A stretch of 25,224 nucleotides of DNA from an uncultured Oscillospiraceae bacterium (lineage in GTDB: Bacteria > Bacillota > Clostridia > Oscillospirales > Oscillospiraceae), in NCBI GenBank assembly GCA_900756495.1, contig CAAEKI010000260.1:1-25224 (forward strand), given 5' to 3'. The first letter of the stretch is position 1. The number at the start of each line of letters is the position of its first letter. Positions 1 to 6,144 of the stretch are shown in pieces. A program made the translations under genes and the position numbers. The notes below the pieces were generated by a model, which had not been told where the DNA came from, searched no databases, and saw nothing but the letters and a program-made list of their open reading frames with translations.

Positions 1-749
1 CCGCTGAGTGCCGTCAGCACACCGGGCAGCGCCCCTACCCAGCGCAGCGCCCAGGAGGCGGCGGACCGCCCCGGTGCAGCGGCCTTCAGCGCCTCTTCCA
101 GATCCTCGGGCAAAGCGGCCAGCAGCCCGCCCTTTACCGGCTCCATAATGACCACAGGAACCCCCTGAGCGGCAGCCAGCTCATACCCCTTCATTCCCGC
201 CTGTTCGTCCCGATCCAAGTAGTTGAGCTGGATCTGGCAGAAATCCCACTGGTGGTGAGAGAGGATCTCCTCAAAGGCGGGGTACGTATCATGAAAAGAG
301 AAGCCAAACCGGCGGATCCGCCCCTGCCGCTGCAGGTCAAGACACCAGTCCACCACCCCCAGCTCCGCCATTTTGCGGAAGCGGTCCCTGTTCAGCGTAT
401 GGAGCAGGTAGAAGTCGATGTAGCCAGTCTTGAGCCGGGCAAGCTGCTCTTCAAAAAAGGCCTTGGCATCCTCCAGAGTTTCCACCTTAAAGGTGGGCAG
501 CTTGGTGGCTACATACTAGCTCTCCCGCTCCCATGTGGGCAGGATCTCCCCCAGGAAGACCTCGCTGTCCCCACCAGTGTAGTTCCAGGCGGTATCAAAA
601 TAGTTGACGCCAGCCTGCCTCGCCCGCTCCAGCAGTGCCCGGGCGGGTTCCCGTTCTATGGTTCCATCCTCCCGCAGCGGCAGGCGCATGCAGCCAAATC
701 CCAACAGCGATGTCCGCGCACTCAGTGCAGTGTATTCACGGTATTCCAT
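1..749 (-). pseudogene. aldo/keto reductase interrupted by an in-frame TAG, cut by the window edge
   Basis: The start is the ATG at 749-747, behind a GAGGAGG-type ribosome site. The N-terminus (MEYREYTALS, then LLGFGCMRLP) and NYFDTAWNY with Asp52 and Tyr57 are typical of NADPH-dependent aldo/keto reductases. Codon 78 (518-516) is TAG. Reading past it in the same frame, the family sequence continues without another stop to base 1: YVATKLP with the catalytic Lys83, FYLLHTLN with the catalytic His117, then GFSFHDT, QLNYLDRD and VVIMEPVKGG. All four catalytic residues therefore survive, with the stop between Tyr and Lys. Only about 250 codons are visible; the C-terminus, often a 4Fe-4S domain in this clade, lies outside. 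A recent nonsense mutation is the simplest reading. A sequencing error or UAG read-through cannot be excluded. Confidence 0.85.
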
Positions 750-779
750 AAAACTTCCTCCTCTTATCTGCCTGGGGAT

Positions 780-788
780 ATCATACCA
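780..788 (-). promoter_or_regulatory. extended -10 element for the aldo/keto reductase
   Basis: On the minus strand the sequence reads TGG-TATGAT about 30 bases before the ATG at 749, a good extended -10. No clear -35 is seen 17 bases upstream. Confidence 0.4.
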
Positions 789-844
789 CACTTTTCGCAC
801 CCCCGGGACCTCTTTTTCATAAAGTATGGGGAGGAGGTGGCAAA

Positions 845-1048
845 ATGTCAGGTAGCTGTATTCCCTCCGGAGAATTGCTGCTGGCAGTCGCGGCGCTGGT
901 GTCCATCCAGATGTCTCAAGGGCGCAGCACAGATGAAATCGCACTGCTGGCCGCCTTTTTCACAGCCCTGGGCGACAATCTGGCTCTGATTGCCACCCGG
1001 CGCGACATCGCCTCAGAGGCGAAAAACGACTGTAAAGGAGGGCTGTGA
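845..1048 (+). CDS. small DUF6774-like protein of phage origin
   Basis: This is a 67-residue protein with a strong ribosome site (GGGGAGGAGGTGG) just upstream of the ATG. The core, with LLLAVAALVSIQ, the acidic turn DEIALLAAFFTALGDNLALI and a charged tail, matches my memory of DUF6774, a short family in Clostridia and their prophages often found near tail genes. Its biochemical role is unknown. The last 16 codons are repeated almost exactly at 1595-1642 in a different ORF, which points to rearranged phage DNA. The stop overlaps the next ATG (TGATG), as in compact phage operons. The family name is from memory and was not checked by search. Confidence 0.65.
   Translation: MSGSCIPSGELLLAVAALVSIQMSQGRSTDEIALLAAFFTALGDNLALIATRRDIASEAKNDCKGGL
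992..1039 (+). repeat. 48-bp repeat, copy 1 (3 mismatches to 1595-1642)
   Basis: The repeat begins GCCACCCGGCGCG and ends GAAAAACGACTGTAAAGGA. It encodes the C-terminus of the DUF6774-like protein (ATRRDIASEAKNDCKG). Copy 2 encodes ATRRGIVAEAKNDCKG in its own reading frame. Confidence 0.9.
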
Positions 1049-1178
1049 TGGGAAACTGGATCTGGCATATTACCTGTTCCACCACCACTGGACGCCGGAG
1101 ATGTACAGCGGCATGGGACAGGGGGGCCGGGATCTAACGCTGGCGTTCGTCCTCCATGAGCTGGAAACAGGGGCATGA
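1048..1178 (+). pseudogene. small phage-type ORF, probably frameshifted near its start
   Basis: The ATG at 1048 overlaps the upstream stop and has an AAAGGAGGG ribosome site, but in that frame it gives only 29 unconvincing residues and stops at 1135-1137. The neighbouring frame reads GKLDLAYYLFHHHWTPEMY, then GRDLTLAFVLHELETGA and a stop at 1176-1178. This has the composition of the short proteins that sit beside tail assembly genes in Clostridial phages. That frame has no credible start of its own. Adding one A in the run GGGAAACTGG would join the ATG to it (MGKLDLAYY...). A one-base deletion is therefore the best explanation; ribosomal slippage is possible but unsupported. Confidence 0.5.
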
Positions 1179-1202
1179 AAAAAGCCGCCCCAGCGGGGCG
1201 GC
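1178..1202 (-). terminator. Rho-independent terminator of the 1206-1409 gene
   Basis: A perfect 8-bp stem (GCCGCCCC at 1184-1191, GGGGCGGC at 1195-1202) with a 3-base loop is followed on the minus strand by six T residues (1183-1178). It starts three bases after the TAA of the minus-strand gene. Confidence 0.85.
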
Positions 1203-1205
1203 GGG

Positions 1206-1409
1206 TTAGAGTTCGGCGGCGCCGGCCCAGACGAGCAGGGCGGCCATCACGCCGGCCGCGATGAAAAAGAACACGCACAGGGCGGTTATGGGTAACTCCG
1301 GCGTAAAACGGCTCACGCAGAGCAGGACAGTTGCGATCACGATGCCGAATACCACACAGAAGACCCACAAAAACCGCATATCCCAGAGCTGTTTTCGAAA
1401 TTTATCCAC
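1206..1409 (-). CDS. small two-helix membrane protein, function unknown
   Basis: This predicted 67-residue protein has two hydrophobic segments: about residues 12-30 (FLWVFCVVFGIVIATVLLC) and 40-62 (ALCVFFFIAAGVMAALLVW). I place the start at the GTG 1409-1407, eight bases after AAAGGTGG, because a consensus promoter at 1434-1461 puts the transcript start near 1427. A start further upstream would not be transcribed. The gene has its own promoter and terminator, so it is a complete transcription unit inside the decayed phage strip and on the opposite strand. I do not recognise a family. Similar orphan small membrane proteins are common beside prophage scars. Confidence 0.7.
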   Translation of the reverse strand: MDKFRKQLWDMRFLWVFCVVFGIVIATVLLCVSRFTPELPITALCVFFFIAAGVMAALLVWAGAAEL

Positions 1410-1433
1410 AGGCGTTACCACCTTTCTTATCTC

Positions 1434-1461
1434 ATTATACAAAAAAATTCCAATTTGTCAA
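1434..1461 (-). promoter_or_regulatory. consensus sigma-A promoter for the 1206-1409 gene
   Basis: On the minus strand there is a perfect TTGACA (1461-1456), a 16-base spacer and a perfect TATAAT (1439-1434). Confidence 0.85.
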
Positions 1462-1474
1462 GGAGGCGAGGCCA

Positions 1475-1681
1475 ATGCCGGAAGAGATCGGCATTGTCAT
1501 GACGCTGTACGATCGGGTGAGCCCCACGCTGAAGGCCATCGCAGGCAACAACAGGGCGTTTGACAAGACGCTGGACGACGCCATCCGGGAGCAGGCCACC
1601 CGGCGCGGCATCGTCGCAGAGGCGAAAAACGACTGTAAAGGATCGGTAAAATCGATTGATATTCCCGGTGGAAGTGTGTAA
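1475..1681 (+). pseudogene. phage tape-measure N-terminal fragment fused to a DUF6774-like tail
   Basis: This 68-codon ORF starts at an ATG behind AAGGAGGCGAGG. Its first 41 residues (IGIVMTLYDRVSPTLKAIAG, then NNRAFDKTLDDA) closely resemble the start of phage tail tape-measure proteins, which normally run to many hundreds of residues. The next 16 residues (ATRRGIVAEAKNDCKG) are the C-terminus of the DUF6774-like protein at 845, encoded by the 48-bp repeat, and the last 10 come from promoter DNA. No tape-measure protein of this size could work, so this is a recombination scar that has kept an open frame. The ppx promoter overlaps its last codons. The tape-measure assignment rests on recognition, not on a search. 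Confidence 0.65.
1595..1642 (+). repeat. 48-bp repeat, copy 2
   Basis: This copy has 45 of 48 bases identical to 992-1039 and is also in frame. It is followed by unrelated sequence. Repeated ends like this suggest an old deletion or recombination between related phage cassettes. Confidence 0.9.
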
Positions 1682-1684
1682 AAT
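1656..1684 (+). promoter_or_regulatory. sigma-A promoter of ppx-ppk
   Basis: The elements are TTGATA (1656-1661), a 17-base spacer and TAAAAT (1679-1684), about 34 bases before the ppx ATG. The promoter overlaps the 3' end of the phage-derived ORF. Confidence 0.7.
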
Positions 1685-1717
1685 AGAACAATCAACGAGG
1701 AAGTGAGGCGGTACGCC

Positions 1718-2617
1718 ATGAAATGCGGCGTGGTGGACGTGGGGTCAAACACCATCCGGCTGTCTATTTATCACTGGGAGCGCGATGGCTCCATGAAGCT
1801 GCTGATGAACCGGAAGGTTATGGCCGGGCTGGCGGGGTATATTCAGGACGGCGTCATGTCCGACAGCGGCATATTGGTCGCCTGCCGGACCCTGGCAGGC
1901 TTCCGCTCCCTGCTGGACAACTTTGAAATTCAGGACATGTACGTCTTCGGCACCGCCCCTCTGCGGAACATCGTCAACACGGAGGACGCCCTGAACGCCA
2001 TTGAGGAGATCACCGGATTTCGGGTAGAGGTTCTCTCAGGCGCCGACGAAGCCGCCCTCTCCTTCCGGGGGGCTGCCCTGGGCGGCAGAATGCCGGCGGG
2101 ACTGCTGGCCGACATTGGCGGAGGCTCCACCGAACTGGTGGCCTACGAGGATGGCGCCATCACCTCCGGATGCAGCCTGCCTATGGGTTCCCTGTCCCTG
2201 TTCTCCAAGTTTGTGGACGGTCTCTTTCCCGCCAAGGAAGAGCGCAAGGCAATTGAAAGCACCGTTAAAAGTGAGCTGGAACGTGCTAAAACAGCAGGTT
2301 TAAAGTGTAAGCACCTGACAGGCGTCGGAGGCACCATCCGGGCTGCGGCCAAACTGTGCAACGATCTCTCCGGGGCAGACCCGGATAACCGTATGATCCC
2401 GGCGGAGGAAATCCGCCGGCTTTACAAAGGTCTTAAGAAAGGGGACAAACATACCTTACAGCAGATTCTTCGCTCCACCCCAGACCGTGTTCACACCATT
2501 CTTCCAGGGCTTATCATTCTCACCACGGTGATGGACGCCTACGGCGTAGAGACGGTAAGCGTCAGTACCTGCGGCGTTCGGGAGGGTTATCTCCTGGACC
2601 GCGTGATGAAGGAGTGA
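1718..2617 (+). CDS. ppx: exopolyphosphatase, Ppx/GppA family
   Basis: This 299-residue cytoplasmic enzyme of the Ppx/GppA phosphatase family releases phosphate from the ends of polyphosphate; some relatives hydrolyse pppGpp. The actin-like ATPase fold is seen in the first phosphate loop VVDVGSNTIRLSIY near residue 5 and the second, LLADIGGGSTEL, near residue 130, with the conserved GTAPLRN and SGADEAALSFRGA between them. The length equals the short two-domain form; the long HD-type C-terminal domain of E. coli Ppx is absent. I chose the ATG at 1718, behind GTGAGG; an in-frame GTG at 1703 would add five residues. The gene lies 7 bases upstream of ppk, so the operon holds both polymer-making and polymer-degrading enzymes. 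GppA activity cannot be excluded. Confidence 0.9.
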   Translation: MKCGVVDVGSNTIRLSIYHWERDGSMKLLMNRKVMAGLAGYIQDGVMSDSGILVACRTLAGFRSLLDNFEIQDMYVFGTAPLRNIVNTEDALNAIEEITGFRVEVLSGADEAALSFRGAALGGRMPAGLLADIGGGSTELVAYEDGAITSGCSLPMGSLSLFSKFVDGLFPAKEERKAIESTVKSELERAKTAGLKCKHLTGVGGTIRAAAKLCNDLSGADPDNRMIPAEEIRRLYKGLKKGDKHTLQQILRSTPDRVHTILPGLIILTTVMDAYGVETVSVSTCGVREGYLLDRVMKE

Positions 2618-2624
2618 GCCCGTC

Positions 2625-4784
2625 ATGGCAAACGGCAAAGTGATTGACACCCGCTATACTCAGGATCGGGAGTTGTCCTGGCTGCGCTTCAACGAGCGGG
2701 TCATGGACGAGGCGTGGGACGAGGGGGTCCCCCTCTTTGAACGGCTGAAGTTCGCCGCCATCTTCACCAGCAACCTGGACGAGTTTTTTATGATCCGGGT
2801 CGGAAGCCTGTTTGATATGTCCCTTCTGAAGCAGACCCACATCGACACCAAAACCGGCATGACCCCGACGCAGCAGCTTGCCGCCATCTTCAAGGCGGTG
2901 GCGCCGCTTTATAAACAGCGAGACAAGCTGATAGCCCAGCTGGAGCAGCGTCTGCGCACCTGCAATATCTGCAGCCTCTCCCCCGCTGAGCTGGATGTAA
3001 AGGAGCGCAAGCAGGCTGACCGCTGGTTTCGGGACTATGTGCGCCCCGTCCTCTCTCCGATGGTGGTGGACGCCCACCACCCGTTTCCACACCTGCCCTC
3101 CAAATCCCTGGCCATCTCCCTATCACTGAAAAAGGGCTCCCAAAAGTTCTTTGGTCTGGTCCTCCTTCCCAAGGCCCTGCCGCCCTATCTGCTGCTGGAG
3201 GAGCGCGGGGTCCGCTACGTCCTCACCGAACAGATTGTACAGGCGTATGCCGACGGCCTTTTTGAGGGCTATCAGGTCGTGGAAAAGTGCATCATCTCCG
3301 TCACCCGAAACGCCGACATCAGTCCTGAGGACGAGGATTTTGAGGTGGGAGACGACTTCCGCCAGCATATGAAAAAGGTTTTGAAAAAGCGGGCGCGGCT
3401 GGCTCCGGTGCGGCTGGAGATCCAGGGCGATGCCGGGGAAGACCTCACCGCCTTTCTCTGTGACCGGCTCAGCCTGCCGCAGGAGCAGGTCTTTCGCTGC
3501 AAAGCTCCTCTGACGCTCGGCTATGTCTACGCTCTGGAGGGCAAGCTCCCGCCTGAGAGTGCCGCAGCCCTTTGTTATCCGCCCTATACCCCCCGCTGGC
3601 CGCTCGGTCTGGCAAAGGGTGAGAAGATGATCCCCCAGATTCTCCGGCGGGACGCCCTTCTCTACTACCCCTACCACACGATGGATCCCTTCCTGCAGCT
3701 GATCCGTGAGGCGGGGAACGACCCGGACGTAGTCTCCATCAAAATTACCATCTACCGGGTGGCCTCCAAGGCCAAGCTTATCGAGTACCTGGCCGCCGCC
3801 GCTGAAAACGGCAAGGACGTAACGGTACTCATGGAATTGCGCGCCCGCTTTGATGAGCAGAACAACATCGCCTGGGCCGAGCGGCTGGAGGAGGCCGGCT
3901 GCACCGTCCTGTACGGCTTTGATGGGTTTAAGGTCCACTCCAAGATCTGCCTCATCACCCGTAGGGAACGGGGCCGTATCCAGTACATCACCCAGATCGG
4001 CACCGGCAACTACAACGAAAAGACCGCCCGGCTCTATACAGACTTCTGCCTCATGACGGCCAGTCCCGCCATCGGCAGCGACGCCGCCTCTTTCTTCCAA
4101 AACATGGCGACCTCCAATCTGAACGGCGAGTACCGTCACCTGTTGGTTGCCCCCCATGGTCTGAAACAGCGCCTTCTTGAATTGATGGACGGTGAGATCG
4201 AAAAAGCCAGGGCCGGTAAGCCCGCCCGCATTTTTATCAAGGTCAACTCGGTCACCGACCGGCAGCTGATCGACAAGCTGGCCGAGGCAAGTCAGGCCGG
4301 CGTGGAGGTGACCATGAATGTCCGTGGCATCTGCTGCCTCCTTCCCGGAGTCCCCGGCCTCACCGATCACATCCGCATCTTCTCCATCGTAGGCCGTTTT
4401 CTGGAGCATCCCCGTATTTTTGTCTTTGGTGCGGATACGCAGGCCAAGGTCTACATCGGCTCGGCCGACTTCATGACACGGAATACAGAACGGCGGGTGG
4501 AGATCGCCTGTCCCGTACTGGACGAGGGGGTCAGGCTGCAACTCAGCCACTATGCCGGGCTGCTGTGCCGGGACAATGTGAAGGCCCGGACGATGAACCC
4601 CGGCGGTCAGTATTCACCTGTCCCCCGCCGCGGAGAGGAGGCCCTGGACGCCCAGGCCGCCATGATGGAAGAGGCCGTTCGGGAGGAGAGCGCCGCCCTC
4701 TCCGCTCCTCCGCCCTCCCCAGGTGTCAAACGGGGCTTTTCTCTGGCGCGCGCCCTCCAGCACCTTTTCGGCGGCCGGGATTGA
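2625..4784 (+). CDS. ppk1: polyphosphate kinase 1
   Basis: This 719-residue protein has the full PPK1 length. PPK1 moves the gamma-phosphate of ATP onto polyphosphate, reversibly, usually as a membrane-associated oligomer. The N-terminal segment has ELSWLRFNERV and FTSNLDEFFMIRVG. The core has DPDVVSIKITIYRVA, the phosphohistidine motif GFKVHSK with His438, and GTGNYNEKTARLYTDF. The second conserved histidine is His595 in GRFLEHPR, followed by GSADFMTRNTERRVE. The C-terminal 40 or so residues are Pro/Ala-rich and probably disordered. AAGGAG precedes the ATG. The gene is cotranscribed with ppx and ends at the hairpin at 4908-4938. No pho regulator is visible nearby. Confidence 0.97.
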   Translation: MANGKVIDTRYTQDRELSWLRFNERVMDEAWDEGVPLFERLKFAAIFTSNLDEFFMIRVGSLFDMSLLKQTHIDTKTGMTPTQQLAAIFKAVAPLYKQRDKLIAQLEQRLRTCNICSLSPAELDVKERKQADRWFRDYVRPVLSPMVVDAHHPFPHLPSKSLAISLSLKKGSQKFFGLVLLPKALPPYLLLEERGVRYVLTEQIVQAYADGLFEGYQVVEKCIISVTRNADISPEDEDFEVGDDFRQHMKKVLKKRARLAPVRLEIQGDAGEDLTAFLCDRLSLPQEQVFRCKAPLTLGYVYALEGKLPPESAAALCYPPYTPRWPLGLAKGEKMIPQILRRDALLYYPYHTMDPFLQLIREAGNDPDVVSIKITIYRVASKAKLIEYLAAAAENGKDVTVLMELRARFDEQNNIAWAERLEEAGCTVLYGFDGFKVHSKICLITRRERGRIQYITQIGTGNYNEKTARLYTDFCLMTASPAIGSDAASFFQNMATSNLNGEYRHLLVAPHGLKQRLLELMDGEIEKARAGKPARIFIKVNSVTDRQLIDKLAEASQAGVEVTMNVRGICCLLPGVPGLTDHIRIFSIVGRFLEHPRIFVFGADTQAKVYIGSADFMTRNTERRVEIACPVLDEGVRLQLSHYAGLLCRDNVKARTMNPGGQYSPVPRRGEEALDAQAAMMEEAVREESAALSAPPPSPGVKRGFSLARALQHLFGGRD

Positions 4785-4907
4785 AGCAAACGCTCTAAGG
4801 GCTCAATGCGGTTGGCCAGGGAATACAGAAAAAGCCATAAAGTCTTCAAACAGGCAGTTGCCGTATAGAAATCCTGTATGACGGGCAAACAGTTCCAAAG
4901 TTCCAAA

Positions 4908-4938
4908 AATCCCCCGGTTAGCCGGGGGATTTTGTTTT
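4908..4938 (+). terminator. ppx-ppk terminator
   Basis: A 10-bp stem (AATCCCCCGG with CCGGGGGATT), a TTAG loop and the tract TTTTGTTTT follow about 125 bases after the ppk stop. Confidence 0.85.
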
Positions 4939-4942
4939 GCGC

Positions 4943-4982
4943 AAAAAGCCGGCGTGATAGGTACGCTACCTATCACGCCGGC
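4943..4982 (-). terminator. terminator of the patatin-like gene, perfect 16-bp stem
   Basis: The arms GCCGGCGTGATAGGTA and TACCTATCACGCCGGC (4948-4963 and 4967-4982) pair perfectly around CGC. On the minus strand the hairpin is followed by TTTTT. It sits just beyond the ppk terminator, so the two transcripts are separated. Confidence 0.75.
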
Positions 4983-5093
4983 TCTCCGGGATGCAGGCGT
5001 CCTCCGCGCATCAGTACAGCTTTTCCATATCCCCTGCACGTTTTCCTGTGCTTCTCCCGCTGCCGGGCAAAGCGCCACGCCGGCAGGCTGAAT

Positions 5094-5957
5094 CTATCCA
5101 TCCTTTCCATTTAAAAAGGCACGGATCTCAGGCGCTCGAGCCAGGGCCTGGTCGTATCCGTCCTTCCAGAGGGCCCGGATCTTCTCCACATCCCGCTCCG
5201 TCCGCGAGAAGCCCGCCGTGCTTTTGGGGGCAATCAGACAGGCCCGCCCCTCCCGCTCGAGCCGAAAGAGCTTCTCCCGCTGCTCGTTATAGGTATCCGC
5301 CCGCCGGCGGAGGGTATCGCAGAATTTAGGATATTTACGATACCACAGATCGATAAGCGGCTGGAGACGCTCCGTCCCCCGCTGATAGTCCCGCTCCCGG
5401 GTCAGGATGACCAGCACCCTGCCGCACCCCTGTCGGAGGGCCCTCTCATAGGGAATTGCGTCGGCCGCGCCGCCGTCCATACAGGGTCTCCCCTCTATGT
5501 CGAAGATGGGAAACAAAAAGGGCAGTGCGCAGGTAGCCTGCAGCAGGTTGAACCGGTCGTCCCGCCGGGGGAGCTCAATGTACTCGGCCTCTCCACTGGC
5601 CAGATTGGTAACCACTGCCTCTACAGTTCCCGGAAAGGAGGCATAGGTATCGTAATCAAACGGAATCAGCTGGTTGGGAATCTCATGATAGACAAAGTCA
5701 AGCCCGAAATAGCAGCGGCGGTTACCCCGCTTAAAAAGGTTTCCAACTCCCATGTACCTTCTGTCCCGCCCATAGCGGGTAAGAATCTCTAAATTGCGCC
5801 CCTTCTGCCTGGATATATAGCTGACGCCATAGGCAATGCCCGCCGATACGCCGATAACGTAGTCAGTCATGATATCCGCCTCCAGCAGGCCGTCACAGGC
5901 GCCGCTGGAAAATATCGTACGAAAGGCGCCGCCCTCCAGGACCAGTCCGGTTTTCAT
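5094..5957 (-). CDS. patatin-like phospholipase
   Basis: This 287-residue protein belongs to the patatin family of serine acyl hydrolases, in the bacterial YjjU-like size class. It carries the oxyanion loop LVLEGGAFRT near residue 6, the nucleophile elbow GVSAG with Ser38, and the catalytic Asp161 in MDGGAAD. No signal peptide or membrane span is visible, so it probably acts on phospholipids or acyl esters from the cytoplasmic side. The natural substrate cannot be read from sequence. The start is fixed by AAAGGAAGTG nine bases upstream. It is monocistronic, with its own promoter (5987-6016) and a terminator facing that of ppk, and it is divergent from the radical SAM operon. Confidence 0.9.
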   Translation of the reverse strand: MKTGLVLEGGAFRTIFSSGACDGLLEADIMTDYVIGVSAGIAYGVSYISRQKGRNLEILTRYGRDRRYMGVGNLFKRGNRRCYFGLDFVYHEIPNQLIPFDYDTYASFPGTVEAVVTNLASGEAEYIELPRRDDRFNLLQATCALPFLFPIFDIEGRPCMDGGAADAIPYERALRQGCGRVLVILTRERDYQRGTERLQPLIDLWYRKYPKFCDTLRRRADTYNEQREKLFRLEREGRACLIAPKSTAGFSRTERDVEKIRALWKDGYDQALARAPEIRAFLNGKDG

Positions 5958-5986
5958 TGAATCACTTCCTTTTTCGTCAGAATCAT

Positions 5987-6016
5987 ATGATACGCCAGCT
6001 CATTCAAGCATGTAAA
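5987..6016 (-). promoter_or_regulatory. promoter of the patatin-like gene
   Basis: The minus strand has TTTACA (6016-6011), an 18-base spacer and TATCAT (5992-5987), about 30 bases before the ATG. Confidence 0.6.
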
Positions 6017-6082
6017 GAGAACGACGGCGGTACGTCTCATCCATCATTCCTGCCGGTTCGAAAAACAGGTCTGAATTTCCAG

Positions 6083-6111
6083 TTGACAAAACATTTGTTC
6101 GATGTCATAAT
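6083..6111 (+). promoter_or_regulatory. promoter of the radical SAM / DUF4130 operon
   Basis: The elements are a perfect TTGACA (6083-6088), a 17-base spacer and CATAAT (6106-6111), 34 bases before the ATG. Both LexA-like boxes overlap it or its start point. Confidence 0.8.
6088..6101 (-). promoter_or_regulatory. LexA (SOS) box 1
   Basis: The minus strand reads CGAACAAATGTTTT. This matches 13 of 14 positions of the Gram-positive LexA/DinR consensus CGAACRNRYGTTYG. It overlaps the -35 and the spacer, so a bound repressor would block RNA polymerase. Confidence 0.75.
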
Positions 6112-6114
6112 AAT

Positions 6115-6128
6115 CATACATTTGTTCT
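6115..6128 (-). promoter_or_regulatory. LexA (SOS) box 2
   Basis: The minus strand reads AGAACAAATGTATG, 12 of 14 consensus positions, centred 27 bases from box 1 and lying over the expected transcript start. Confidence 0.65.
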
Positions 6129-6144
6129 AGTCGGAGGTCTGGAC

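Larger units (their letters stand above)
4785..5093. other. intergenic region between converging genes
   Basis: It holds the ppk terminator (4908-4938), the lipase-side hairpin (4943-4982) and a further 7-bp GC stem (5060-5066 with 5080-5086) shortly after the lipase stop. I see no gene with a ribosome site in it. Confidence 0.7.

Noticed and set aside
516..518. Pyrrolysine or other planned recoding of the TAG in the aldo/keto reductase
   Set aside because: Nothing in the window supports it (no PYLIS-like context, no pyl genes). Left only as something to exclude.
1410..1442. TTG start at 1442 giving a longer N-terminus for the small membrane protein
   Set aside because: That codon overlaps the promoter region upstream of the expected transcript start; the GTG at 1409 has a proper ribosome site.
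3123..4550. 475-codon open frame on the minus strand
   Set aside because: It lies entirely opposite ppk, has no ribosome site or family features, and is explained by the high-GC codon pattern of ppk.
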